Positions 1-11,700 of a DNA stretch of 64,000 nucleotides are shown here, piece after piece. Position 1 is the first letter of the stretch. Each line of letters starts with the position of its first letter. The translations under genes were made by a program, and so were the position numbers. The stretch is taken from positions 620,001 through 684,000 of the forward strand of contig CAOLHI010000019.1 in NCBI GenBank assembly GCA_948474755.1. Reading direction: 5' to 3'. This DNA is from Ctenosaura bakeri. Lineage: Eukaryota; Chordata; Lepidosauria; Squamata; Iguanidae. The notes under the pieces are model-generated. The model ran no database searches, was not told where the DNA came from, and saw nothing but the letters and a program-made list of their open reading frames with translations.

Positions 1-3000
1 ATGAAATGAGTTAGTATAATGAAAAAAATGAGTTAGTATAATGTTCCTCTTATTGGAAACCCAGACTTATACTGTGCTGTACAAAGCTGCAGTGGGAACT
101 GGAAAGAAGAATTAATGGCATGAGCGTGCCCACTTAAGCAAGGACTACACTTGAGAATCACTCCTAGTACGGAAGAACCCACAGGTGGATTTCATAGTAA
201 GCACAGCGTGCCCAGTTGTTGCTGTCTTGTAATAATGGTTGGAGTTTAATGTCTCTGTTGGATGGGATATTTTAGTTTTAATCTGCTGCTTTCATTTATT
301 TTGTTTTGAAATTGTTGTCACTTCATATTTGTCATTGGAGACTGACTTGTGAAGGTTTTTGTCCTTAAATTTGGACTATGCTTTTTTAAAAAAAAAATCA
401 GTAAATGAAATGCTCTTCAGTTTGCAGGGCAAGGAGCATAACTCAGTGGTATGGGATTTTGCCTTTTTGTTTGTTTGCATTGCCTGTGAACACATGCCCC
501 TATCTATTCTGAATTTCAGTTTCCAGGTAGGGCTAGGAAAGATTCCTCTTGGAAATTCTGGAGGCACAGCTCCACTTAGTAGAGGTATTTCTGAGCTAAC
601 TGTTAGTCATCTAGCTGGACCAATAATGTGGCTTGATACAATGCATCTGGCTGCATTTCAGAAAGGCTACTGCTTAGATGACGCTTTAACATACTGTAAA
701 CTGTTCATAAAGGTTTGAGAAATCTTCTGAATATCATGGTACCCAAATCCCAAACTGCAGAATTAGAAGGATATTGTAAGATAAGTTTCTAAATTCACCC
801 CAGTATCTTATTAGGCAAAATACCACTTTCTCTCAAACCTGGAAAGGTCAATTTATAGCAGTCTTCTAAAAATAGGAGGAGTATGGAAAGAATTCTGTGA
901 CTTTAGTGCCACAGTAGAGATACCTCAGATGTCATTATAGCCAATTGTGCCTCCCAAAAGGAAAGGATGTGTAAAGTGTCTTGCAAAGCTTGAGGCACAC
1001 AGGTTAAGGCACTGCTTCCATACTCTCCAGCTGTCTCGATTTGGCAGGGACAGTCCTGGAGAGAACATGGAGGATACCAGCTGATACATTTGGGCTTTAG
1101 TTCATCCCATGCTAAATGGTCTAGTTATTAAAGTCTGTTTGTTGTCTTTGGAGCAATGGACTAACAGGGCTAGAAGTTGTTACTCTAACTTGTTACAGTT
1201 GCAGAAAATATTTTGGTGTATGTCTAAAATGGGTGCATTGAGCAGCAAAGCATTCATCTAGTGAATACATTTATCACAATTGTGCTTTCTCATTTCAGCT
1301 GATTGGCCTTTTTTTCCACCTTTCTGCAGTAGGCAAAAGATCTCATTGCATTTGGCACTGCTTTTACATTCTTTTGGCTGAATCTATTCCAGATCAACAA
1401 TTTTGGACTCATTTGCCTTTATATATGAAGCTTCTTCAGAACATGAAATAATTGTGAATAGCTCTCCAAGTTATCTTTTCAGTTGTACATCTGTCCCCAA
1501 AAATGACTGGAGAAAGAGGGAGTTCTATAGCAGGTGACGCAGCAGATACACAGCCATCTCCATTAAAGCGATCAGCCTATTCAGAAGTGATAACACGGTC
1601 TGCAAAAAGAAAAAAAAATACATATAATGTATATATGCAGGAGTAGCTGTGTTGGCTGTGCAGCAAAATATAACAAAATCTAAATTCTACAGGCAGTTAT
1701 ACCTTAAAGGTCCAATAAAGATATCACTACTTGTGGATTTTGGATTTTGTTGCAAAAAGAATGTTTTGCCAGGCCTGACCCTACCATGACACCTAGTAAG
1801 GCTTCAGGCAGCAGAATGTAAAGGGTGGCAAGTGCACTACTCCCTTTGCTGCTGCTAGCACTTCAAGAAGGTCTGTTCTGCTTTGGAAATCTGCTGCTAC
1901 AGGTAACTCTGCAGACACAGCTATTACTTGAATATGTTTCTTGGAGGTATCTTTCAGAGCCAAGGCACTCTGGTACGAATGACTTATAAAATCACCTGTA
2001 CCAGTTACTGTCTCAACTTCTTCCTCTTTCCCTAACTTACAAGGGATGATAGAGCCAGCTCCATCTGCCTTCAATGTCTGGAAGCATGCAGAGATGATGC
2101 AGCAGCTGCTGCTGCTTTTTTCCTCATCTTCCTATGATAGGAAGGGGGTCTGTTGCCTCCCTTTTGATTTTGTTAGAAATGATTGGATGGTCCCTATATC
2201 AGAAAGGGGCGATGGCACTTCCGTGGCAGATGATGTAGCTGGCATATGCAGTAGTCTTTATTAAAGGGATCAAGCGCTTCTCTGCATACTGTGCTGTACA
2301 ATACTGAGGAGGGGGCACCAGCATTTCACTTTTCTTCTCAGGTGGAAGGACTGCCAAGGCTCCCTTTACTTTCATCACTTTATGCTAGCAGTTTGGTACA
2401 TTGACTTTGTAACTGTCTATCAACTTTACCAGTTATCTGATTATCTGATCAGTAGTAGCACATCCAGCAGCTTGGTGACCTGCCCCCTCCTTATACTCAC
2501 TCCCTTTCTCTTCTGATTTTTTGCATAAATGTCACTGCAGTAAAGCTGCAATGTCCCATTCTACTATGTCTGTACAACTTCCTCACAGTTATTATATATG
2601 AGGATAATGCTACTAGTGACAATGTTTCATGGGTGCAACAGCTTCTTGCCTTGTATAGGAGTCCATAGAATGAGCTAATCACTTTGTGTTTTTTGGTATG
2701 TGGGGAAGGCTTTCTCAATGCTGCTTTTTCACTTGGAACTTTGGCTATGATCACAGTGTGCATTATGAACTTGTTGAAGCCTGGGATGTGCTCTAGATTC
2801 ATATTCAAGGAGCATCTCACCTTGAGCCTTTTAGGATTTAATTTTTTCAGTAGTCCTGGGTATGGGATTTTGTTTCATTACTGTAGCTGTGCGAATCTAT
2901 TCAGTTCCTGACGCTTGGCTTTACTGTAACTGTGTGCTACTCTCAGCATATATTGTCTCCTGGTACAGCAAAAATAATGCAACAGAAGCATGATTTAATG

Positions 3001-4133
3001 CCATTCCTAGAAGTCAGATGCTAAATTTTCAGAGCAGTTAAACTACTATGCATATATTTGAGGCTGTCTTTGTCATTTTCACTGTAATAAGAGAAATTGC
3101 TTCTGAACAGCTATCTTGGTTATACCAATGGGCAAAATTCTTTTGAAGTTTGAATGTAATTCACATGTAATCAGAGCTGCAAACTTAGACACAGTTATTT
3201 GCAAATCAGACCCACCAATCTCTCATGGGCTTCATTCTGAGTAGATGTGGATTGCACTTTAGTCATGAATTTCCATTGATATTCATGAAAGATCATTCCA
3301 TATACATTCATTTAGTAATGTGAGCTCTTTCTTTCAGAGTTCAAGAAGTGAACTTGTTTCACAGATATATAACAATGCAGCTTACAGTTTCAATAAAAAA
3401 GTATATTTCAGATAGTATCATTTCTTTATGCATTTTCTCCTCTATTTTTTATTCTGATTTACATGAGAACAAAAGGAAACATATTTGAAAACAAAAACAC
3501 TAATCCGCTTTTTTGAAAACAGAAACACTAGCTACAGATTTCTAGTGGTTTTCACCTGTTGTGCAATGCAGATACGTACTGTAACACATTGCCAGGGATC
3601 ATATCACTTGGAAAAGGATACCTGAGCATTCCTGAACCTTAATCTTGGAACGATCAGATTTTTAATTAGGAAAGGATTGCTGTAATATAACCCAATAAAA
3701 TACCAAATCTGATACTAAGCAGAGGAGAACCAAATACATTATACAGAAGACAACTGTTAATTGTGATGTATTCTTTAAAAATACATTAAATATATTCACT
3801 CACTGCACCATTTCTTATTGAAATCAAAGACCATTAGGAAAAGCAGTGTTAACCTGTCTAATTAGCTGTCCATTTTGATAACCTGAGCACATACCTATCT
3901 TTTGTACTAGAACTTTGACAAGAGTCATTGTTGAATGCCCATTTCACTTCTTTGAATGAACAGACTCTAGAAACTGTTTATAAAGAAGACAAAGGAAATA
4001 CCTGGAATGCACACCTGTTCAGCCTGTTCATACAATGGATGTTTACATAAACAGTTCTTTGGAACAGTGACTTATGGTGTCTAACACTCCTTTTGCTCTT
4101 TCTAGTATATTCATCCTACGCTAACAGTTCTCA

Positions 4134-4350
4134 TGTTGTCTTTGTTATATGCCAGTCAACTCCAAGCAATGGCAACCCTATCAGAGGGCTTTCTTGGCAG
4201 GATTTATTCAGAGGAGTTTTGCTGCTGCCACCTTCCTTTAAGGCTGAGAGAGTATGACATTCCCCAAGGTCTCCCAGTGGATTTTCATGGCTGAGCAGGG
4301 GTTTGAACCATGGTCTCACAGTGGCCTAGTATAACTCAACTGTTACACTA
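4134..4350 (-). mobile_element. Sauria-type tRNA-derived SINE, minus strand
   Basis: Read on the minus strand it has the SINE head with the box-B-like GGTTTGAAC region (near 4300-4310), the body CCATGAAAATCCACTGGGAG, and the tail region leading to the ACAA end near 4134. Diverged copy. Confidence 0.7.
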
Positions 4351-4769
4351 AACTTTGTCACAAATATCTGAAGGAGTGCCTATAATCGTATCCTCTTGAC
4401 CTTGCGCTAAGATCATCAGAGATCACCATGCTTGGGAGAGATGTTTGAAGCATCCTCAAAACAAAGGGCTTTTCTAGGGAGTTCTCGGCTTTGGATTTCC
4501 TTTCTAAGACAGATAAGTTTGGCAATAACACTCTACTCTTTTTTCCATTAGGTCAGAACATTTGTTTTACCCGGATATTTAAAAGTAGTAGTCTTGTTTG
4601 TTGGATAAATAGATTTGTTATTGAAATGATGTTTCATTGTCCTTGTTGTAAAATTGTATTGCAGTTTGGGCCCTGGGTTCCATTTTGGGTGAAAGTACCT
4701 ATCAGAAAAAAAATTGCAACATATAAATAATGTAATTACTGAATAAAGAAAATATAATTTAAAAATGTG

Positions 4770-4963
4770 GGCCAGTGTGGTGTAGTGGTCTGAACAGTGG
4801 AGTATGACCCTGGAGACCAGGGTTTGATTCGCTGCCTTGCCATGGAAACCCACTGGGTTAACTTGGGAGCATCACAAACTCTCAACTCCAGGAAACCCTG
4901 TGATAGAATTACCATAAGTCAGAAATAACTTTAAGGCACAGAACAGCAGCAGCAGCAACAACA
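4770..4963 (+). mobile_element. Sauria-type SINE, plus strand, with tRNA-like promoter head
   Basis: It starts GCCAGTGTGGTGTAGTGG (box-A-like) and has box-B-like GGGTTTGATTC near 4830, then CCATGGAAACCCACTGGGTT, ATAAGTCAGAAATAACTT and the AAGGCACA end with a (CAG/CAA)n tail. This family is characteristic of squamates (established knowledge). Confidence 0.85.
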
Positions 4964-7169
4964 GTGAAAAAAACGCTTAGTCCTATTTGTCCTAACTGTA
5001 TGGGCCATCATTGCTAAAGATTTAATATTATGAGGAGGTGGGATTTTTCTCTGCATTCTAAAATCTTTCATGAGGAAAAGGGAGACTGCTAAATCAGATC
5101 TTTCATGTCCTATTTGATTTTTTTTTTTAAAGTCATAAAAGAAGAGACAGATAATTTATCTTAGTTTCTGCTGTGGTTAGAAATGGAGTATCTTTATTTC
5201 ATATTCTAATTTTTAAAGCTGTAATCAGCTGACTAAAAGTGAATTAAAATGGGGGAATGTATATTTAATCTTAATAGCTTTAAAAATAATTAAAGGGATT
5301 TTAGGAGACTACCATTTTAGACACACTTGAAATACACCTTACCTCAACCTCATGTGCTCCATTGGTTAGGCTACAATTTCCATAGTGCCCAGACAGCATT
5401 TTGATGAAGATTGTGGAAGTTGCACTCCCACCCATCTGGAGGATCTTGGATTTAGGAATGCTCTTGTACTATATCTAACTTTTGGATATGGAAAAGTCAA
5501 AATGAATTGACCCAACATACTTTTTCTTGCCCTTCACAATTAAACTAGTAACAGAAACTTCTGTTGTGAGTTTTATCTCTAAAGGGATTGCAGTTCATTA
5601 TTTTATACACTGACAATATATTATGTTCTTAAACCACAGACCTATTGTTTAGTTTTTGGTCACTTGCCTAGGTTTCTGCTCTTGTTTCTCTATTCCTTAG
5701 CAACACCAGACTATCACAAAGCAAACTAATACTAAGTTAGAGCAGGCTCATTTTTGGTAACTTCATGGGAAGATAGGAGTGAGTGCTATGGAATTGGCAG
5801 GGGGAAAGCATTTTGTGTTTGCTTTCTCTCAGTGTAAGCTGGCTTCACATGAGAGAAAGTGGTACTTCCTTCTCTGTGCTTTACCTTAAAAGGTAAAAGT
5901 AGTTCTGCTACAGGAATTATTATGCTGTGACAGTGGCATTTTACTCTTCAACTTCTATTTGTAGAGGTTAGGAGGGAAATTACCTTTTTGGCAATGGAAT
6001 TTTTTTCTTTTTGCTATAGCTTCCTTGATATAGCCAACAACCAAAGGGAAGTGGTACAGATCAGTGGACCACATACTTAGGACAGAGAAGTTCTCAGGTT
6101 CTCTCCCCAACCTCTGTTGTTAAAACATCTTAGATGATGGGTCTGCCAGCTTGAGTAGAGATAGTGGGCTGGGTGGATTAAATGGAATGTAAGGTATGTT
6201 TATATGACCAACTGGAATTCTGTGTTAGTTTCAGCCTCTCCCAGTATGGTGTCTTCTAGACAATGGACTGTACCCAATATGGTGCCTTCCAGCTAGCATT
6301 GTCCTAATACATCTGGAGGGCATTAGACGGGGCCAGGCAGAATTAATCAATCTGGTCAGATATGTTGAGAGCAAATACTATAGAATCTACAGCATATATC
6401 AGTGGTGAATGATACTTTTGGAAAATATACCGTATATAAAACTGAAAGCGTACCATTCCACATCTTTTTCTTTCTACTTTCTAAGACATTCTTCTCTCGT
6501 CTTTCTTGTACTTTATATGTATACAAGCATAGAGTATTGTAACTGGCATGTGGTACAGTACATAATTTTGAACTGCAAATACTTAAAAGCAGGTCTATAA
6601 TTTAACATTGTCTTCAGGCTTTTCTGATTCTTACAGAAGAACTTGTCTCTTCCTTCATCACACCAAACTTCTGGAGGTACTCCACCTAACCTGAGTATTA
6701 CATAATAAGCATGCTCTAGGAAGAGAAGAAATGGGAGAAAGGCTAATTACCAATTACCAATATGTTTATTGTGCTAGCCAAAGGCCATGGCAAAGAAATT
6801 AAAATACATACAATAATAAGCCTTTAAAATAAAATAAAAAATATGGGAGTACAAAAAACTACAAAAAACACCCCATACATTCCATGCCATAGGAAAGGCT
6901 AATTGTCACAACCTAGGCAGGCAAATATTAGTAAGTAAAGTAGTAATTTCACTTCTGTCCTACTAATAATACAAACTACGAAATGCTACCATTTCATTTT
7001 TATTTCTGCCGTGCTTCAGTCTTCATGCCGTGTTTTATAGTTACAACTGAACCAGTATAATGTTTAAAGCACTGGGCTTGGAACAGGGAAAACCAAGTTA
7101 AAATATCTGCATAGTCATGGAAATTACTGTGTGCCCTTGAACCACAATTATTGTTCATCAAACTTGACT

Positions 7170-7590
7170 TATAGGCCCTTTGTTTCTTGTACTCTGCTTG
7201 CTCATACTGCTTGCTCTACCACCTCTCCTACTCCTCTGCCACACCACTTCACACCCTTTCAAATCCTCTGTCTTGCTTCTTGCACTAATTTCACACCTCC
7301 ACATTGTGCCCTTCCTTTGCTCCTTACATGCTGCTACTTTCACTCTTTCTTCTCTCCTGCACCCCTGTTTCCTTGCCTTGTACCCTCACAATGTGTCCCT
7401 CCCTTACTTTTTGCCCTTGGCTAACCACACTGCCCGCCCGCCCTCCCTCCCTCCCTCCCCTCACCCCCTTGCAATACACCATTCTTTTGCTTCTTGTACT
7501 CTGCTACTTACACTGCCCACTTTTCTTTCCCTCCTACTCTCTGTGTCTTTCCCCACCTCACACTCTTATAATGTTCTCCTCTGATGTTTC
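7170..7590 (+). repeat. Pyrimidine-rich tract with degenerate repeats
   Basis: About 420 bases are almost purely C/T-biased on the + strand. The phrase CTTGTACTCTGCT recurs (near 7187 and 7490), related CTTGCTTCTTGCACT lies near 7270, and there is a (CCCT)n run at 7439-7462. This bias explains the overlapping Leu/Pro/Ser-rich ORFs here, which I do not regard as genes. Confidence 0.6.
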
Positions 7591-7786
7591 TCATACTGAA
7601 CCAGCTGAATAGCTTATATTCCCTGCCGTCACACCTGAAAAGCAGGGCTGGAATTGGTTCTCAAGGGGGTTGGACTGGATGACCCTTGTGGTCTCTTCCA
7701 ACTCAATCATTTTGTGTTTCCATGAGAACATAGAAAAGCACCCCCAAATTTTCACCATATCTCAGCTCCTACAAGGGCTAGAGACA

Positions 7787-7968
7787 TTGTTGTTGTGCAT
7801 CTTCAAGTTGTTTCCACCTTATGGCAACCCTAGGTCAAACATCTTTTCAGGGGCTGAGTGTGTGTGATGTGGCCTATGTCACTCCATGTGTTCCTATGGG
7901 TGACTGGGAAATTGAACCCTGGTCTCCTGAGTCATAGTCTAATGCTTAAACCACTACACCACACTGGC
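7787..7968 (-). mobile_element. Sauria-type SINE, minus strand
   Basis: On the + strand it starts TTGTTGTGCATCTTCAAGTT, passes CTTATGGCAACCCTAGG, GAACCCTGGTCTCCTGAGTC and ends in AACCACTACACCACACTGGC, the reverse complement of the SINE head. Confidence 0.82.
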
Positions 7969-8659
7969 TTTCTATTTTGCTCTTTAAAATGGCATCTTGG
8001 CCAGATGGTGGTCAAAATGGCACTGAGTGGCATGCCTGGAATCCAGGTAAAACCCAGACAAACCATACACAACAATAACAGAGGTTAAATCTAGAGCAGG
8101 AGGTCCTTTGGATATTGTTGACCTGCAACTTTTAACAACCCTAACCAGCATAGTTGATAGTAAGGAATGCTAGGAACTTCAGTCCAAAAAAGATCTGAAG
8201 AGCTGCTTGATTTCTACCCTTGGATGGGTTATGGAAAGGAAAGGTTGCATTCCTTTTCATTTTTCAGAAAACTTTGCAAGTTTTACTTTTAAAAACATCC
8301 TTGAACTGAGAATCATAGGTGATCATTTCCACCTTCAAGTGAAGAACTGTGTTTTTATCCTTATACGAAGTAACCAGGTTTTTCCAATCTGAGTTGCAAT
8401 GGGCAACATATATGCAATGAAACCCAATGGATAACATCTGTTCCACTGAGTGGACTCTGGATGATCTGGGTTTATATCTAGGTCAACCTGACATAACTTG
8501 ATTTAAGGCAGCATTAACTTGGGCTGACCTACAAAACAGCCCAAGGCAGCTGGAGTCCACTTAAGGAAATGGGCTGACAAACTTTCTGAAGATCTGTTGT
8601 GTGGATGTTGCACTGAGGTATAACCGTGTTTGTACATAACAAGCCTTTCTCCTCTGCAG

Positions 8660-8794
8660 GGTGCCAACAGTTCAAATTTGTCCATAATTGTTCAAAACAA
8701 GAAGTGCTTTGATAATGACATTGTTTGCTCAAAGAGTGTTTTTATTTCTGTTGGAGATGCTGAGATTTTTTTCAGTGAACCCCTAGACTTACAG
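8660..8794 (+). CDS. OTOGL: OTOGL exon w1: VWD3, middle part
   Basis: 45 codons, phase 0 to 0, acceptor ctctgcag and donor gtatgt. It contains [20 protein letters not shown], a typical VWD strand region with two Cys. The canonical VWD start (Cys, GDPH-like motif, FDG) must be in the preceding exon, which I did not find in 1-8659. Confidence 0.9.
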
Positions 8795-11700
8795 GTATGT
8801 TCTGTTTTTCCTTTCTTGACTTTGTTGATTCATTGAACCATAGTAGGAGGCAGTATTTAAAATGCCATTAAAACCCCACTTTTCTAATTCAGAGCCTCCA
8901 TGTGTCTGTTGGAACATAATTCTTATAATCTCCCATATGGGATAACTGTGCTCCCTTGGGACAATGAGTATTGTGGTTTTCCAGCATACTTGGAGGGCAC
9001 TATCTTGTAGAAGATCCCCCAACCCTCACTTAACATAAATTCTATTGTCTTTTTTCTTTCTTTTCCTTGAATAGACATTTGTATAACCAGCATTCTACTA
9101 GATATGATAAAACTCCTTCAGAACTAATAATCGGTGTCTGTTGCCATTAATTCCTAGCCATAGTGTTTTTGGGAGAAGTCCTGACTACTCTACCAAACAA
9201 TCTAAAGCAACCTTCAATTAAAACAAAAACTTTATTAGAAAATGAAAGTATGAAATATGAATGAATGAATGAATGAATGAATGAATGAATGAAATAATGC
9301 TGGGGGTTAGACAGGGTTTGCCCTGTCTAAATTTCTAAACTGAAGAATTGTCAACATTTTGCCCAGAATGGTTTTAACATTTTGGTGGCAGGAAAATGTG
9401 GTTTCTCTTATGAGATTGATGTTAATTATAAAAAAAGCCAAGCCTGCTCTCCCCCCCCCTTGAAAAACACTTATTAAAGGCCTACAAATTCTTAATTCAG
9501 GACAAGAGCTGATAATCTAATGGTCTAGTTTTCACATTTACTTTGGATCTGGTCATTTTGTTGCATTGCTCCCATGCGCTGAATGTTTCATTTGACTGTA
9601 CTGTCATGTGTTATAGCCTCTGACCATGTCTAGTACAACTTCAGTTTTCAGTGGATCTTCCATAGGCCCCCAGTAGAGATGGATGCTTCAGATCCATCCG
9701 AGAACTTGCATGCATATCCTGAAATTAACTTGATACATCTGTGTGGTATTCCAAAAAACTTTAGAAACTGTCATGAAATTTGGTGCTTTTCTTTGTGGTG
9801 TGAGATAAGGATGAATCAGTTGCTTTCAAAGAAATGCAAGATTAAAGTCTTGTTGGATGTCTGTAGCTGGACATTTCTTTATCTGGACTGTGGCTGTTGT
9901 AAGTACAAATTCTTATGCTGCAGAGGAATGTTTAAAAACTAAATGAAAGTGAGGTGGTAAACTATGTGGAGGCTGGGCCTAATGTAAGTGTTTAAAAGAG
10001 TTATGATGTTTGTTATTTTAAAAAAAGATCTTTGGTTTTGAATAATAAACATCATTTGAATTGCACCTTACTTCTGTCCGGCGCAGTCACACGGGGATCA
10101 CACGAGCAGCCTCTTCCATGCAGGAGTTGCCGGCCAGCCAAGCAGCCGGCAGGATAAAGGCTCCACTTCTTCCTTCCACAGCGCAGCTGGGTATTTTCCC
10201 AGGCTGCACTGGGGGAGGAAGTGTGAGGGCCGCAGCTGTGGAGCTCCCCATGCAAGGTAAGTGTGTATGGGGCCCCGGAGCAACGTGCGATCACACACCA
10301 TTTTTGGCTAAAAGCTGAAAATGATATAGTGCACAATTGGTACTATCGTAATCTGAAATGCTCCTCGCAATCGTGCGATGCTCCAGAGACCTTTTGCGAA
10401 AAGGGCCTCTTAATCAGGTCCTACTTTGGTATTAGTTGAGTGCATATATACGCTATATATGTTACATGTTGCTGATCTAATATCAATTTCTTCACAGAAG
10501 ATGCTGAGGAAACATGAAAATAAATCCAAATATCAGCTTTGGAAGGCTGGGTTTTATACAGCAGTACATTTCCCAGAGCAGGAGATCACAGTACTATGGG
10601 ACAAGAAGACCACAATTCACATCAAAATTGGAGCTCAATGGAAGGTGAATTGATATGAAATTGAGCATCTTGTATTTTACAGAAATTGAGTCTGTACAGA
10701 AGGGAGTGAAGTAGGATTTAAATGGCAAACATATCCCATGTTGCAAACTGGGGAATTGATAGCAGTCTATAGAAATGAGATACGCAAGAATACACATAAC
10801 AAATGTTATGTGTATAAAGACTGAAAAAGTATTTGTCAGAACAGGAAATAGCATGATGGCTCCAAGAAAATGTGTGGGTTATGCTTTCTCATTGCAAATT
10901 GGCAGAAAAGAGAGCTCTTCGATTAGGACATCTCCTCCATTCTCTCTGAGGTGCCTTCATCTCCTTCCTTTACCAACTGTCACAGGTGGACACACCAACT
11001 ACCCTGCAGGGAGAGGAGAAGATGGAGTCCCAAGTACAGAAGGGAAAAATCCTTTCTTAATATAGCAAAAACCACTTCAAACATTTTCTGCCAACTATGG
11101 GCATTTCACTGAATGAAGCTTCTGTAAACAATATGTTATAAAAAAAGAAGTCTTTAAAAAAAAGCTAACCATATTTTCTTCCCTAATCAATCCAGCAATA
11201 TGTCCAAATATAAATATCTTGAACTAAGCTCCAAAGCAGATTGGAAGTCAATGTACTCAGTGCAAGAGTGGTAATATGTGACGTATTATCCTTGTATAGC
11301 TTACAAAGCCTTTTCAAGGGCATTTCTATATATAGTGCATTGTTGTTGTTCTTGTTGTGGTCCTTCAAGTTATTTCCAGTTTACAGCAATCTTAAGGTGA
11401 CCCTATCACGTGGTTTTCTGGGGCTGAGAGTATGTGACATGCCCAAGGTCACCCACTGGGATTCCATGGCCAAATCAAACCCTGGTCTCCAGGGTCATAA
11501 CCGAACGCTCAAACCACTACACCATGCTGACTCTCATATAGTGCATAACAGTAATCTAATAGTCTTCAATACAGATGTCACTTTCAGAAGCTGTTGTGAG
11601 GAGCTACCATGTTCAGTATAAATTAACATGAAATATGGCAGCTTTATGGAAGTTTCAGTTTGTCCAATCTGTGGGTTTAATACTGAAATTTTACTTTTCT

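Larger units (their letters stand above)
1..8659. other. No recognised exon: intron of OTOGL or sequence upstream of w1
   Basis: Since w1 starts in phase 0 in the middle of VWD3, this is most likely intronic. I looked for a VWD opening exon (Cys, GD-x-H, FDG) and saw none. It holds SINE copies at about 4134-4350, 4770-4963 and 7787-7968, a pyrimidine-rich tract at about 7170-7590, fragments of a dispersed 'actacaa(c/t)tccca'-type repeat near 5360-5455 and 8107-8190, and doubtful coding remnants at 1503-2820. Confidence 0.6.

Noticed and set aside
359..718. 119-codon + strand ORF as an upstream exon
   Set aside because: No VWD, TIL or other Cys-module pattern and no match in phase to w1.
7131..7612. 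Three overlapping Leu/Pro/Ser-rich ORFs
   Set aside because: They are a by-product of a pyrimidine-rich tract; no splice-compatible or domain-like content.
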